64,000 bases of DNA from Limnohabitans sp. T6-20 (GCF_003063505.1 NZ_NERW01000001.1:1046501-1110500); one strand, 5' to 3'; positions 1-11,593 are shown, numbered from the stretch's first letter. Made by a program: numbers and translations. The notes: a model not told the origin generated them from the letters alone.

Positions 1-180
1 TTTGTGAGCGCGGACGACGGCGAGGTGATCGAGTTTTCGCAGCAAGCGTTTGAGACCAAACCCGAGCACCGCATGCTGGTGGAGCTGGGCGGTCGCGATG
101 TGGGCGAGACCGACCACATGGTGACCGAAACGCTGATCAGGGGCATGTACGAATACTGGCGCAAAGTGATGGAGGCTTGA
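1..180 (+). CDS. Aromatic-ring-hydroxylating dioxygenase alpha subunit, C-terminal end (partial)
   Basis: Only the last 59 codons are in the window; the reading frame is open from base 1 and stops at 178-180. The tail ([14 protein letters not shown], then [11 protein letters not shown] and a closing [11 protein letters not shown]) matches the end of the catalytic domain of Rieske non-haem iron oxygenase large subunits. The call rests mainly on context: the next two genes encode an oxygenase small subunit and a Rieske ferredoxin. The Rieske centre and the mononuclear iron ligands lie outside the window, so the substrate cannot be read. The stop codon overlaps the beta-subunit start by one base (TGATG), which implies translational coupling. 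Confidence 0.8.
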   Translation, partial: FVSADDGEVIEFSQQAFETKPEHRMLVELGGRDVGETDHMVTETLIRGMYEYWRKVMEA

Positions 181-656
181 TGATGGTCGATATGAATACC
201 TGGTTCGGCATCCAGCAGCTCTATGCCGATTACGCCAGCGCCGTGGACAGCGGCCAGTGGGACCTGTGGCCCGAGTTTTTCACCGAGCAGTGCGTCTACA
301 AACTGCAGCCGCGAGAAAACTTTGAACGCGGCTTTCCGCTGTGCACGCTGTCCTTCACCAGCAAAGGCATGCTCAAAGACCGCGTGTACGGCATCCAAGA
401 AACGCTGTACCACGACCCTTACTACCAGCGGCATGTGGTGGGCGCGCCCATCGTGCGCCGCGTGGCAGACGGCCGCATTCACGCAGAAGCCAACTATGCG
501 GTCTTTCGCACCAAGCTCGACAAGGAAAGCACCGTGTTCAATGTGGGCCGCTACATTGACACCATCGTGCAAACCCCCGAAGGCTTCAAGTTCGCCGAGC
601 GCCTGTGCGTGTACGACAGCGAAATGATCCCCAACTCCATCATTTACCCGATCTGA
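180..656 (+). CDS. Aromatic-ring-hydroxylating dioxygenase beta (small) subunit
   Basis: This 158-residue protein has the NTF2-like fold expected of oxygenase small subunits, which pack against the catalytic alpha subunits and mainly stabilise the hexamer. Family marks are the early [14 protein letters not shown] segment, the central YQRHVVGAP, and the ending [13 protein letters not shown]. These resemble the small subunits of salicylate 5-hydroxylase, anthranilate and terephthalate dioxygenases more than the naphthalene type, so the substrate is probably an aromatic acid (inference). GGAGG at 171-175 serves the ATG at 180 or the one at 183; 180 is chosen because it overlaps the alpha-subunit stop. 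The ferredoxin gene follows after 14 bases. Confidence 0.88.
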   Translation: MMVDMNTWFGIQQLYADYASAVDSGQWDLWPEFFTEQCVYKLQPRENFERGFPLCTLSFTSKGMLKDRVYGIQETLYHDPYYQRHVVGAPIVRRVADGRIHAEANYAVFRTKLDKESTVFNVGRYIDTIVQTPEGFKFAERLCVYDSEMIPNSIIYPI

Positions 657-670
657 TCAAGAGCCACCCT

Positions 671-982
671 ATGAGCAACTGGATTGACGTGGCCGCCGAG
701 GCCGATTTGTTTGAAGGCGCAGGCATCGCCGTGGCCCCCGATGGCCAGGACATTGCCCTGTTCAGCGTGGACGGCGAAGTGTTTGCCATCAACAACCTGT
801 GCACCCACGGCAACGCCAAGCTGTGCGACGGATTTGTCGAAGGCCACCATGTGGAATGCCCCTTCCACCAGGCGCAGTTCAGCTTGCGCGATGGTTCGGT
901 GGCCTGTGGTCCGGCGACCGAGCCGGCCAAAACGTGGCCGGTGAAGATCGAAGGTGGGCGGGTTTTTCTTCAGCTGACCTGA
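671..982 (+). CDS. Rieske [2Fe-2S] ferredoxin of the ring-hydroxylating oxygenase
   Basis: This 103-residue soluble protein carries the two halves of a Rieske cluster site: CTHG near residue 46 and CPFH near residue 65, so two Cys and two His bind a [2Fe-2S] cluster. It is the size of NahAb/BphF-type ferredoxins, which shuttle electrons from a reductase to the oxygenase alpha subunit. No reductase gene follows, so it must be upstream of the window or elsewhere. The start is the ATG that opens MSNWID, giving the usual family length. The last 13 bases overlap the convergent queA gene. Confidence 0.9.
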   Translation: MSNWIDVAAEADLFEGAGIAVAPDGQDIALFSVDGEVFAINNLCTHGNAKLCDGFVEGHHVECPFHQAQFSLRDGSVACGPATEPAKTWPVKIEGGRVFLQLT

Positions 983-2058
983 GATTCAGGCGGTGTGCGT
1001 GTCAGCAGCATCGCATCCCCATAACTGAAAAAGCGGTACTGGTTCGCGATCGCGTGCCGGTACAGACCCATGATGTGCTCGTAGCCCGCAAAGGCGCTGA
1101 CCAGCATCATCAGCGTGCTTTTGGGCAGGTGGAAGTTGGTGACCAGGCGGTCCACCAATTTGAAATCAAACCCCGGCGTGATGAAGATCTGCGTGTCGCC
1201 GCTGGCCTGCCCGAACTTGGCCCACGACTCCAGGGTGCGCACCGTCGTCGTGCCCACGGCCACCACCTTGCCGCCCCGGGCCTTGCAAGCCGCAATCGCC
1301 TGCTGCGTGGTTTCGGGCACTTCGTACCATTCGCGGTGCATGGTGTGGTCGGCGATGTTCTCGGTTTTGACGGGCTGAAAGGTACCCGCGCCCACATGCA
1401 GCGTCACGCTGGCGCGTTGCACGCCACGGGCCTCCAGTTGGGCCAGCAGGCCTTCGTCAAAATGCAGCGCCGCCGTGGGGGCTGCCACCGCGCCGGGTGC
1501 ACGTGCAAACACGGTCTGATAGCGCTGGGCATCTTCTTCTGAATCGGTGTGGGTGATGTAGGGCGGCAGCGGCACATGGCCGTGCTTTTCCATCAGCGCA
1601 TGCGGCTCGTCGCTCAGCTTGAGGTGAAACAACTGGCCGTTGGCATCGGGCCAGCGGCCCAGCAGCACCGCGTCAAAACCGCCGTTGCGGGCACCGCCCA
1701 TCATGTACATCTTGCCGCCCACCAGCGGCTTTTTGCTGACCTTCATGTGTGCCACCACCTCGTGGCCGGGCAGCACACGCTCGATCAGCAACTCCAGCTT
1801 GCCGCCAGAGGCCTTCTCGCCAAAGATGCGGGCCTTGACCACCTTGGTGTCGTTGAACACCAGCAGGTCGCCCGCGGTCAGCAGGCTGGGCAGTTCGTGA
1901 AAGATGCGGTCGACCACCGCAGGCGACGAGCCGTCGAGCAAACGCGAGCCGCTGCGCTCGGCGGCAGGGTGCTGGGCAATCAGTTCGGGGGGCAGCTCAA
2001 AGTCGAAATCGCTGAGCGTGAAAGCGCGGGGGGCGCTGGGGGATGCAGAAGGAGACAT
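970..2058 (-). CDS. queA: S-adenosylmethionine:tRNA ribosyltransferase-isomerase
   Basis: QueA transfers and isomerises the ribosyl part of SAM onto 7-aminomethyl-7-deazaguanine at tRNA position 34, making epoxyqueuosine. The 362-residue protein has the family N-terminus ([15 protein letters not shown]), the [10 protein letters not shown] segment, and the conserved [19 protein letters not shown] and NFHLPKSTL blocks of the C-terminal half. Length is close to the E. coli enzyme (356). About ten extra Ser/Pro/Ala residues precede the conserved start. No Shine-Dalgarno is obvious upstream. The 3' end overlaps the ferredoxin gene tail to tail by 13 bases; the usual partner tgt is not beside it. 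Confidence 0.96.
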   Translation of the reverse strand: MSPSASPSAPRAFTLSDFDFELPPELIAQHPAAERSGSRLLDGSSPAVVDRIFHELPSLLTAGDLLVFNDTKVVKARIFGEKASGGKLELLIERVLPGHEVVAHMKVSKKPLVGGKMYMMGGARNGGFDAVLLGRWPDANGQLFHLKLSDEPHALMEKHGHVPLPPYITHTDSEEDAQRYQTVFARAPGAVAAPTAALHFDEGLLAQLEARGVQRASVTLHVGAGTFQPVKTENIADHTMHREWYEVPETTQQAIAACKARGGKVVAVGTTTVRTLESWAKFGQASGDTQIFITPGFDFKLVDRLVTNFHLPKSTLMMLVSAFAGYEHIMGLYRHAIANQYRFFSYGDAMLLTRTPPESQVS

Positions 2059-2080
2059 GGCGCAGGGCTGGACAGGCCCT

Positions 2081-2118
2081 TATCAATTGATAAACGGCGT
2101 GATTTTCTCACGCCGTTT
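2081..2118 (-). terminator. Stem-loop between the lipoprotein gene and queA
   Basis: A perfect 11-bp inverted repeat (AAACGGCGTGA at 2092-2102, TCACGCCGTTT at 2108-2118) with a five-base loop lies 97 bases past the lipoprotein stop. Read on the minus strand it is followed by TTTATCAATTGATA, which holds the 12-base palindrome at 2081-2092. The T run is short, so termination may be partial. It probably separates the lipoprotein transcript from queA. Confidence 0.5.
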
Positions 2119-2215
2119 CACAGTCAATCACGCATTAACGCGCCTGAACTAAAGATTCAATGCTTACTTTTGTCAATGCAATAGCGGCGACCAAATAAGA
2201 CTTGGGGGAATCGGT

Positions 2216-2932
2216 TCAGTTCTTAGTCCACACCATGTGCGATGAGTTGGTCGTACTGTATTGAATGTCCCGCGAGACGATACTCAATTGACCGCTGGTG
2301 TTAATGCGGTAACGGCTCTGCTGCGTGTAGAGCAGCTGGTTGTATGCGTTATAGCCTTTAGCGATCAGGTTGACGATTGCCGTGCTGCTGCTGTCCGCTT
2401 CAACGGTATAACTCAGTACCCGGGTTCCGCTTCTGACTTGTTTTGTGCTAGAGGAATACACGTCAACAGCCGCGAACTGAGTGGTGTCGCCCACTTTGAC
2501 GCTTGTGGGCAAGTCGTTGCTTGTGCCGTAAACAGCATAGTCAGTTCCAAGGTTCTCGCTGCCCACAGGTTTGTAGTTGGTATCGTAATAACTGATGCTT
2601 GTACCTGCAAAAGATGCTGGAGTGCAGTTGCTGTAAGTGCCTGTCAGTGTAGTTGTGGTCGAAACACCAGGAACGCCTTCAAACGTAGCGGCGGTAGCAG
2701 CGCTACGCGTCTCAGTGGCGCTGCCTGTACAGGTTCCACTGATAGAAAAACTGTTTATTTCACTTTGGCTGACCAGGGCTTGATAAGCACTTCGCAATGG
2801 GAAGGTTGCGGTCGATGCAGTTGTCGATGTAGCCGTTTCGTTACTGCTTGCACTAGAGCCCCCGCCTCCGCCTCCACAGCCCGCCACAGCCAGCAGCGCA
2901 CCAATGGCGAAAAGTGAGTTAAGGAATTTCAT
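2216..2932 (-). CDS. Putative lipoprotein of unknown function
   Basis: The product is 238 residues and I do not recognise its family. It starts with a classical lipoprotein signal: MKFLNSLF, a hydrophobic stretch, and lipobox VAGC with the acylated Cys at about residue 19, followed by a run of six glycines and a Ser/Thr-rich linker to about residue 45. There is no Asp after the Cys, so outer-membrane sorting is expected. The remainder is rich in Ser, Thr, Tyr and Asn and looks beta-stranded. Base composition is clearly more A/T-rich than the neighbours, hinting at transfer or relaxed selection. GGAG lies 7 bases before the ATG. It is divergent from the helix-turn-helix gene at 3061. Confidence 0.75.
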   Translation of the reverse strand: MKFLNSLFAIGALLAVAGCGGGGGGSSASSNETATSTTASTATFPLRSAYQALVSQSEINSFSISGTCTGSATETRSAATAATFEGVPGVSTTTTLTGTYSNCTPASFAGTSISYYDTNYKPVGSENLGTDYAVYGTSNDLPTSVKVGDTTQFAAVDVYSSSTKQVRSGTRVLSYTVEADSSSTAIVNLIAKGYNAYNQLLYTQQSRYRINTSGQLSIVSRDIQYSTTNSSHMVWTKN

Positions 2933-2966
2933 GCAGTGGCTCCTGTTTGATGTGTTTATCGTTTAC

Positions 2967-2984
2967 ACGGTATCCAATTACCGT
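2967..2984. promoter_or_regulatory. Inverted repeat in the lipoprotein / HTH divergent spacer (candidate operator)
   Basis: ACGGTA at 2967-2972 and TACCGT at 2979-2984 form a perfect six-base dyad around TCCAAT, with A/T-rich flanks. It lies 35 bases upstream of the lipoprotein ATG and 77 bases before the HTH gene. The spacing (12 bases between centres) and the place between two divergent genes fit an operator for a dimeric regulator. That the neighbouring HTH protein binds here is inference. Confidence 0.4.
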
Positions 2985-3060
2985 AAAAATGTAATTTACT
3001 TTAACATAATTTGTAATTAAAAATCACTTTCGAGATCAAGTCGCCAGCTACTTTCACAGC

Positions 3061-3474
3061 ATGGCAACCACATCCGAAACAGAAGCATTTGCGCAGCGGC
3101 TCAAGCAGGCGCTTGAGGGTTCAGGCGTACGTGCTTCGCCAACCGCGGTGGCCAACGAGTTCAACCTTCGCTACTGGGGTCGCAGCATCACGCCGCACAC
3201 GGCGCGCAACTGGTTATTGGGTAAATCCATTCCGACGCAGGACAAATTACGTGTGTTGGCCGATTGGTTGCAGGTCAGCCCAGACGAGCTGCGGTTTGGG
3301 CGGTCTGGTGGTGCAATCAAGGCCGCAGAGGCGACGACAGATCCGGCCAGTTTGAGCATGGCAGACCGAGAGATGGTGAGCCGTTACCTGGGGTTGGATG
3401 TGAACGACCGCAAGACAGTGCGGGAGGTGGTGACGGCCCTGTCATTGGCAGCGAGTCACAAGCCCAAAGCTTGA
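3061..3474 (+). CDS. Helix-turn-helix (XRE-like) DNA-binding protein
   Basis: This 137-residue protein has a lambda-repressor-like HTH in its first half: a helix AFAQRLKQALEGSG, then TAVANEFN and the recognition-type segment ITPHTARNWLLGKSIPTQDKLRVLADWL (about residues 42-70, quoted as one continuous region of known HTH shape). The second half has no recognised domain. It may be a local regulator, possibly of itself and the divergent lipoprotein. There is no Shine-Dalgarno before the ATG; the hexamer TACTTT (3049-3054) lies exactly six bases upstream, which suggests a leaderless mRNA. Its stop is 42 bases before the recG start used here. Confidence 0.75.
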   Translation: MATTSETEAFAQRLKQALEGSGVRASPTAVANEFNLRYWGRSITPHTARNWLLGKSIPTQDKLRVLADWLQVSPDELRFGRSGGAIKAAEATTDPASLSMADREMVSRYLGLDVNDRKTVREVVTALSLAASHKPKA

Positions 3475-3516
3475 GTTGACACCCTGATGGGTATTCAGAC
3501 GCGGCACAATCGGCTG

Positions 3517-5586
<2,070 letters not shown>

Positions 5587-5602
5587 CTGTTAAATTCAAG
5601 CC

Positions 5603-6565
5603 ATGACCCTGACCGAACTCAAATACATCGTGGCCGTGGCCCGCGAAAAGCACTTTGGCAAGGCGGCCGAGGCCTGCTTTGTGTCGCAGCCCACGTTGTC
5701 GCTGGCGATCAAGAAGCTGGAAGAAGAGCTGGAGGTCAAGCTGTTCGAGCGCAGCGCCAGCGAGGTGTCTGTCACTTTATTGGGCGAAGAGATCGTGCGC
5801 CAAGCGCAAAGCGTGCTGGAGCAGGCCGCCGAAATCAAGGAAATTGCCAAGCGCGGCAAAGACCCCTTGGCAGGCACCATGCGATTGGGGGTGATTTACA
5901 CGATCGGGCCTTACCTGTTGCCCGATTTGGTGCGCCAGATCATCACCGACATGCCGCAAATGCCTTTGATGCTGCAAGAAAACTTCACCGTGCGACTGCT
6001 GGAGATGTTGCGCACAGGCGAGCTGGACTGCGCCATTTTGGCGGAGCCGTTTCCCGAGTCTGGCCTGGCCGTGGCACCTTTGTACGACGAGACCTTCATG
6101 GCGGCTTTGCCCTTGAACCACCCCTTGGCCCAGGAAGCATCCATCACGCCTGAGCAGTTGAAAAACGAGACCATGCTGTTGCTGGGCGCAGGGCATTGCT
6201 TTCGTGACCATGTGCTGGAGGTGTGCCCCGAATTTGCCCGTTATGCGAGCCAGACCGATGGCATCCGCAAGACTTTTGAGGGCTCGTCGCTGGAGACCAT
6301 CAAGCACATGGTGGCCGCAGGCATGGGCGTGACTTTGGTGCCCCGTTTGTCGGTGCCCGAGCTCAAGCCGGTGCACAAGCGTTCGGGCGGGCGGCATGAC
6401 TCACCTGTGCGCTATTTGCCCATTGTGGACCCTGCAGGTGGCAAGCCGCCCACGCGTCGCGTCGTGTTGGCCTGGCGCCGCAGCTACACCCGCTACGAAG
6501 CCATTGCTGCCATGCGCAATGCCATTTATGCCTGTCCGTTGCCGGGCGTGACGCGGCTGTCTTGA
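5603..6565 (+). CDS. oxyR: LysR-type hydrogen-peroxide sensor and activator OxyR
   Basis: OxyR is a tetrameric LysR-family regulator that senses peroxide through a disulfide switch. The 320-residue protein has the N-terminal winged HTH (TLTELKYIVAVAREKHFGKA onward) and the effector domain. The two switch cysteines are at residues 199 and 208 in the segment GHCFRDHVLEVC, the same numbering as E. coli OxyR, so the redox mechanism should be kept. The gene follows recG, a pairing known in Burkholderia. There is no Shine-Dalgarno; TAAATT (5591-5596) stands six bases before the ATG. Its regulated genes are not visible nearby. Confidence 0.95.
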   Translation: MTLTELKYIVAVAREKHFGKAAEACFVSQPTLSLAIKKLEEELEVKLFERSASEVSVTLLGEEIVRQAQSVLEQAAEIKEIAKRGKDPLAGTMRLGVIYTIGPYLLPDLVRQIITDMPQMPLMLQENFTVRLLEMLRTGELDCAILAEPFPESGLAVAPLYDETFMAALPLNHPLAQEASITPEQLKNETMLLLGAGHCFRDHVLEVCPEFARYASQTDGIRKTFEGSSLETIKHMVAAGMGVTLVPRLSVPELKPVHKRSGGRHDSPVRYLPIVDPAGGKPPTRRVVLAWRRSYTRYEAIAAMRNAIYACPLPGVTRLS

Positions 6566-6675
6566 GTGTTCCCTGTGGGTGTGAGCCTTTGCTCTCGAAT
6601 GTAGGCTTGGGCCATTCCATGCCTTCTGCGGCAGGGGGGCCTCCCACATGACATCCCCGCACCGATAATTCATCC

Positions 6676-7533
6676 ATGACCGACAAACTCAAGCTTTACC
6701 TTGACCTGATCCGATGGAACCGGCCTGCCGGTTGGCTGTTGTTGCTGTGGCCTTCGTTGGCGGCTTTGTGGGTGGCTGCGGGCGGTTTTCCAGGTTGGCA
6801 TTTGATCGTGGTGTTCACCTTGGGCACTGTCCTCATGCGCAGCGCGGGTTGCTGTGTGAACGACGTGGCCGACCGCGACTTTGACAAACATGTCAAACGC
6901 ACGGCCCATCGCCCTGTGACCAGTGGGCGCATCGGCACAAAAGAGGCCCTCTGGGTGGGGGCCGTGCTGGCGTTGTGTGCGTTTGGTTTGGTGCTCACGA
7001 CGAATGCGGCCACCATCCGCTGGTCGTTTGCTGCACTGGTGGTGACGCTGGTGTACCCGTATGCCAAGCGTTATGTGTCCATGCCGCAGGCGGTGCTGGG
7101 GGTGGCGTTCAGTTTTGGCATTCCGATGGCGTTTGCGGCGGTGCAGGGCGATGTGCCCTTGTTGGCTTGGGGCTTGTTGCTGGGCAACCTGTTTTGGGTG
7201 CTGGCCTATGACACCGAATACGCCATGGTGGACCGCGATGACGACCTCAAAATTGGCATGAAAACCTCGGCCATCACGCTGGGCGACAAGGATGTGCCCG
7301 CCATCATGGGCTTTTACGCGGCGTATTTGTTGATCTGGGCGTGCTTGCTCAATGCCGCCCAGCAAGGCCTGTGGTTCTGGCTGGCTTGGGCTGTTTCGGC
7401 GGGCCAGGTGGTCTGGCATTATTTTTTGATTCGCCAGCGCAGCCGCGAAGGCTGCTTCAAGGCCTTTCGCTTGAACCACTGGCTCGGGTTCAGCGTGTTT
7501 TTGGGGGTGGCACTGAGTTACAGCGCGGCCTGA
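6676..7533 (+). CDS. ubiA: 4-hydroxybenzoate octaprenyltransferase
   Basis: UbiA joins the polyprenyl chain to 4-hydroxybenzoate in ubiquinone synthesis, in the inner membrane. The 285-residue protein has the two Asp-rich magnesium/diphosphate motifs: NDVADRDFD at residues 62-70 and [13 protein letters not shown] starting at 178. It is hydrophobic throughout, with about eight or nine predicted membrane helices. Length fits E. coli UbiA (290). The start lacks a Shine-Dalgarno; GATAAT at 6664-6669 ends six bases before the ATG, so the transcript may be leaderless. No other ubi gene is adjacent. Confidence 0.96.
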   Translation: MTDKLKLYLDLIRWNRPAGWLLLLWPSLAALWVAAGGFPGWHLIVVFTLGTVLMRSAGCCVNDVADRDFDKHVKRTAHRPVTSGRIGTKEALWVGAVLALCAFGLVLTTNAATIRWSFAALVVTLVYPYAKRYVSMPQAVLGVAFSFGIPMAFAAVQGDVPLLAWGLLLGNLFWVLAYDTEYAMVDRDDDLKIGMKTSAITLGDKDVPAIMGFYAAYLLIWACLLNAAQQGLWFWLAWAVSAGQVVWHYFLIRQRSREGCFKAFRLNHWLGFSVFLGVALSYSAA

Positions 7534-7560
7534 AGCTTTGGGCTTTCAGGCCAGTGCTTT

Positions 7561-8385
7561 TCAGGCTTTGCCAAATTCGTCACCCAATTCGCGAGCGCGG
7601 ACTTCTGCCGCCTGCATGGCTTTCACGAAAGAGGCTTTCACGCCCGACTCCTCCAGCGACGTGATGGCGGCAAAGGTGGTGCCGCCTTTGGATGTGACGC
7701 GCTGACGCAGCACTTCTGGAGATTCCGTCGAGGCGGCAGCCAAGGAAGCGGCACCCGAAAAAGTGGCCACCGCGAGTTGGTAGGCCTGTTCGGCACTCAG
7801 GCCCATGCCCACGCCAGCTTGGGTCATGGCTTCGAGGAAATAAAACACATAAGCCGGGCCAGAGCCTGACAAGGCGGTCACGGCATCCAGTTTGGATTCT
7901 TGATCGACCCACACATATTGCCCGGTGGTGCCAATGACTTGTTCCACCAGCGCTTTGTCGGCGTGGGTGACCAATGGGCAGGGGAAAAGGCCGGTGATGC
8001 CTTGGCCTACCAGCGCGGGCGTGTTGGGCATGCAACGCACCACACGCTCGGTGCCCACCCAGCGGCAAATGCTGTCGGTGCGGATGCCTGCGGCCACCGA
8101 CAGGTGCAGTGCGCCTCGGGTGTGCGGCATGACGGGGGCAGCAGCTTCGCTGAAGATTTGAGGTTTGACCGCCCAAACCACGAGGTCGGCCTGACCCAGC
8201 GCCGCACTGGCGGCGGGCAAGGCGGTGATGCCGAAATCCTTGAATAACTTGGCCGCGGTTTCGGCAAAGGGCTCGACCACGGTGATTTGCTCAGGTTTCA
8301 TGCCTTGGCGGATCAGGCCGCCAATGATGGCGCTGGCCATGTTGCCGCCGCCGATGAAGGCGATGTGTTGCTGGGAAGGTGTCAT
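7561..8385 (-). CDS. proC: Pyrroline-5-carboxylate reductase
   Basis: ProC catalyses the last step of proline synthesis, reducing 1-pyrroline-5-carboxylate with NAD(P)H. The 274-residue protein opens with a Rossmann nucleotide-binding site (FIGGGNMASAI, residues 10-20) and carries the C-terminal dimerisation helices with ALSGSGPAYVFYFLEAM and the closing SKGGTTFAAI. Length is typical. It is convergent with ubiA (27 bases between stops) and divergent from glpK (87 bases between starts). ATTGTC at 8430-8435 reads GACAAT on its strand and could be its -10 element. Confidence 0.96.
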   Translation of the reverse strand: MTPSQQHIAFIGGGNMASAIIGGLIRQGMKPEQITVVEPFAETAAKLFKDFGITALPAASAALGQADLVVWAVKPQIFSEAAAPVMPHTRGALHLSVAAGIRTDSICRWVGTERVVRCMPNTPALVGQGITGLFPCPLVTHADKALVEQVIGTTGQYVWVDQESKLDAVTALSGSGPAYVFYFLEAMTQAGVGMGLSAEQAYQLAVATFSGAASLAAASTESPEVLRQRVTSKGGTTFAAITSLEESGVKASFVKAMQAAEVRARELGDEFGKA

Positions 8386-8472
8386 GACGGGTGTCTCAGG
8401 GGTGTCTGTGGGTTGGGTTCAATCGGGGAATTGTCGCTGTTTGTGGACCACAGTTTGCGTTAGTCTCTGAGC

Positions 8473-9975
8473 ATGGACTACATCCTTTCATTGGATCAAG
8501 GCACGACCAGCTCGCGCGCGGTGGTGTTTGACCGCACAGGCCAAGCCGTTGCAACGGCTCAACGCGAGTTTGGCCAGTATTTCCCCCGACCAGGCTGGGT
8601 GGAGCATGACGCCCGCGAAATTTGGCAAACACAACGTACGGTCATGCAGGACGCGATGGCGCAGGCGGGCATTGGGGCAGGTCAGTTGCGTGCGATGGGC
8701 ATCACCAATCAGCGAGAAACGACGGTGTTGTGGGATCGCCGCACCGGGGAACCCGTGGCACCCGCCATCGTTTGGCAAGACCGTCGTACAGTGGCGCATT
8801 GCGCAGCATTGCGTGCCGCAGGGCATGCGAACAAATTCGCACGCAAGACCGGCTTGGTGCTGGATGCCTATTTTTCAGGCACCAAGTTGGCTTGGCTGTT
8901 GGACCATGTGCCGGGCGTTCGCGCTCGCGCCGAACGCGGCGAGCTGGCCTTCGGCACGGTGGACAGCTGGCTGGTCTGGCAGCTGACAGGCGGCCGTGTG
9001 CACGCCACCGATGCGAGCAACGCCTCGCGCACGCTTTTGTTCAATTTGAAAACAGGCGCATGGGACCCCGAAATATTGGCGCTGTTGAACATTCCCTCCG
9101 CCGTTTTGCCCCAGGTGTTGCCTTCGTGCGGCATCGTGGCCGAGACCGAGCCGCATTTTCTGGGGCGGGGTGTTCCGATCGCGGGCTGGGCTGGCGATCA
9201 ACAGGCCGCCTTGTTCGGGCAGGCCTGCTTTGAGCCCGGCATGGCCAAAAACACCTATGGCACCGGTTGCTTCATGCTCATGAACACAGGAGATCGACCT
9301 GTGGTGAGCCGCCATCAATTGCTCAGCACGGTGGCTTGGCAAGGTCCCGTGAATACTTCTCGCCCCATGGCATATGCGCTCGAAGGCTCGGTGTTCATGG
9401 CTGGTGCCACGGTCCAATGGTTGCGCGATGGATTGCAGATCATTCAGAGTGCATCAGAGGTGGAGGCGTTGGCGGCCAGCGTTCCCGATGCGGGCGATGT
9501 GTTTTTGGTGCCCGCTTTTGCAGGGCTGGGTGCACCCGATTGGGACGGACAGGCCCGAGGCACTTTGGTGGGCATGACCCGTGGCACGGGGCGTGCGCAC
9601 ATCGCCAGGGCTGCCTTGGAGGCCATTGCCTTGCAAACTGCCGATGTGTTTTCTGCCATGGCCGCTGACAGTGGCTTGGCTTTGACCGAGTTGAGGGTGG
9701 ACGGGGGCGCATCCCGCAATGACTTGCTCATGCAAATTCAGGCCAATGTGCTGGGCGTGCCGGTGGTTCGCAGCCGGGTGACCGAAACCACAGCCTTGGG
9801 CGCGGCCTATTTGGCAGGTTTGGCGACGGGTTATTGGGCGGATGCCGGCGAAATATCAGCGCAATGGCAAGAGGATCGGCGTTTTGAGCCCGAATGGGGT
9901 GTCGAGCGGCGGCAGCAAATGACGCAGCGTTGGCGTGAGGCGGTGGATCGCTCTCGCGCTTGGGCCAAGGATTGA
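8473..9975 (+). CDS. glpK: Glycerol kinase
   Basis: GlpK phosphorylates glycerol to sn-glycerol 3-phosphate. The 500-residue protein has the FGGY-kinase layout: phosphate-binding loop LDQGTTSSR at residues 7-15, [23 protein letters not shown], and the C-terminal ATP-binding [11 protein letters not shown]. It heads a two-gene unit with glpD, so together they convert glycerol to dihydroxyacetone phosphate. No glpF or glpR is adjacent. The start has no Shine-Dalgarno; TAGTCT at 8461-8466 lies six bases before the ATG. The stop lies one base before the GTG used for glpD. Confidence 0.97.
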   Translation: MDYILSLDQGTTSSRAVVFDRTGQAVATAQREFGQYFPRPGWVEHDAREIWQTQRTVMQDAMAQAGIGAGQLRAMGITNQRETTVLWDRRTGEPVAPAIVWQDRRTVAHCAALRAAGHANKFARKTGLVLDAYFSGTKLAWLLDHVPGVRARAERGELAFGTVDSWLVWQLTGGRVHATDASNASRTLLFNLKTGAWDPEILALLNIPSAVLPQVLPSCGIVAETEPHFLGRGVPIAGWAGDQQAALFGQACFEPGMAKNTYGTGCFMLMNTGDRPVVSRHQLLSTVAWQGPVNTSRPMAYALEGSVFMAGATVQWLRDGLQIIQSASEVEALAASVPDAGDVFLVPAFAGLGAPDWDGQARGTLVGMTRGTGRAHIARAALEAIALQTADVFSAMAADSGLALTELRVDGGASRNDLLMQIQANVLGVPVVRSRVTETTALGAAYLAGLATGYWADAGEISAQWQEDRRFEPEWGVERRQQMTQRWREAVDRSRAWAKD

Positions 9976-9976
9976 T

Positions 9977-11593
9977 GTGTTGAACAGGGATCAAGAGGCT
10001 TTGGCCGCCCCGCTGCTCACGCGCCGCGAAGACTTGCTGGCCCGTTTACAAGCCCCTGGCCAATGGGATTTGGTGGTGGTCGGCGGTGGTGCGACCGGCT
10101 TGGGGGTAGCGTTACAGGCTGCCCGTGAAGGATTGACGGTCGCGCTCCTGGAGGCCAATGATCTGGCCCAGGGCACGTCATCCCGTTCTACCAAGCTGGT
10201 GCACGGAGGGGTGCGTTATTTGGCCCAAGGCCATTGGCCATTGGTGCGTGAGGCGCTGCATGAGCGTCGGGGCTTGTTGGATCGCGCGCCGCATCTGGCC
10301 CAGCCCTTGGCGTTTGTGATGCCCACGTACCGATGGGGTGAACAGGCCTTTTATGGGGCGGGACTCAAGCTGTATGAGTGGTTGGCAGCTTCGGCCAGTT
10401 TGGGCAAAACCCGGTTTTTGGGCAGACAAGCGACGCAGGCCTCGATTGCTGGTGTTCGCACCCAGGGCTTGCGTGGCGGTGTGCAATATTGGGATGGCCA
10501 ATTCGACGATGCCCGTTTGGCCGTGGCCTTGGCGCGCACCGCAGCCCGTGAAGGCGCGTGCGTGATCAACCATGTGACCGTGAAAAGCCTCATCTATGAA
10601 GAGGGGCGCGTGGTTGGTGTGCGAGCGCAAGACGCAGAACAAGGCGCCGAGTTCGAGCTGAGGGCCTCATGCGTGGTCAATGCCACAGGGGTGTGGGTCG
10701 ATGGCTTGCGCTTGGCCGATGGTCGTCAGCGTGGGCAGGCTTTGCCCGATTTGGTGTCTCCCAGTCAGGGGGTGCATTTGGTGGTCGACGCCTCGTTTTG
10801 GCCGGGCGACAAGGCCTTGCTTGTGCCCAAAACGGCCGATGGACGGGTGTTGTTTGCCGTGCCCTGGTTGGGCAAAGTTTTGCTGGGCACCACGGACACG
10901 GCGCGTGCGGACGCGCCCCGTGAACCCCGTCCGGCCCACGAAGAGGTCGATTTGATCCTGAAAGAGGCGAGCCGCTATTTGCGCAAAGCCCCCGTGCGTC
11001 AAGATGTTTTGAGCGCATGGGCCGGATTGCGCCCCTTGGTCAAGGCCGAGGCCACGCTCTCGCCCCCAAGCGGGGCAACCCAAAACATCAGCCGGGAGCA
11101 CCATGTGGAGGTCTCCGCATCGGGTTTGGTGACGGTGACCGGTGGCAAATGGACCACTTACCACGCCATGGCCGAGGATGTTTTGCGTCAAGCCCGAAAG
11201 CAAGCCGGCCTGAAAATGCCCATGCGCGCCATGGCCGAGGCCTACAGATTGGTCGGTGCGCCGTCGCCAGGCTCTCCGGCTGCGGGGCTGACCCTGCCAG
11301 CAGGTGCTCATCTTTATGGTTCAGAGCAAGACTGGGTCAAGGCCTTGCCAGGTGGCGACACCGAGTTGACGCCGGGACTGACGGAAGGAATGGTCCGATT
11401 TGCAGCACGCCATGAATATGCGCGGACTGTTGAAGATGTGTTGGCCCGGCGTTCAAGGTGCCTGTTTTTGGATGCAGCACTTGCCAAAGCCTTGGCACCC
11501 AGAGTGGCGGAAATTTTGGCTGAAGAATTGGGCATTGATCCTGGCTTGGCCAACTTTGAAGCCTTGGCGGATGACTACGCGCGTTGCCCTTGA
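9977..11593 (+). CDS. glpD: Aerobic glycerol-3-phosphate dehydrogenase
   Basis: GlpD is the membrane-associated FAD enzyme that oxidises glycerol 3-phosphate and feeds electrons to quinone. The FAD dinucleotide site VVVGGGATGLGVAL is at residues 33-46, followed by RSTKLVHGGVRYL, and later LLGTTDTARADAP and VTGGKWTTYHAMAEDV, all typical of GlpD/GlpA. The frame is open into glpK, but the first start after the glpK stop is GTG at 9977, preceded by AAGGA at 9967-9971; this gives 538 residues. TTG at 9980 is the next choice. No terminator is visible after the stop. Confidence 0.95.
   Translation: MLNRDQEALAAPLLTRREDLLARLQAPGQWDLVVVGGGATGLGVALQAAREGLTVALLEANDLAQGTSSRSTKLVHGGVRYLAQGHWPLVREALHERRGLLDRAPHLAQPLAFVMPTYRWGEQAFYGAGLKLYEWLAASASLGKTRFLGRQATQASIAGVRTQGLRGGVQYWDGQFDDARLAVALARTAAREGACVINHVTVKSLIYEEGRVVGVRAQDAEQGAEFELRASCVVNATGVWVDGLRLADGRQRGQALPDLVSPSQGVHLVVDASFWPGDKALLVPKTADGRVLFAVPWLGKVLLGTTDTARADAPREPRPAHEEVDLILKEASRYLRKAPVRQDVLSAWAGLRPLVKAEATLSPPSGATQNISREHHVEVSASGLVTVTGGKWTTYHAMAEDVLRQARKQAGLKMPMRAMAEAYRLVGAPSPGSPAAGLTLPAGAHLYGSEQDWVKALPGGDTELTPGLTEGMVRFAARHEYARTVEDVLARRSRCLFLDAALAKALAPRVAEILAEELGIDPGLANFEALADDYARCP

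Noticed and set aside
3476..3510. TTGACA (3476-3481) with CACAAT (3505-3510) as a classical recG promoter
   Set aside because: The spacer is 23 bases, too long for sigma-70; only the -10-like hexamer is kept as evidence.
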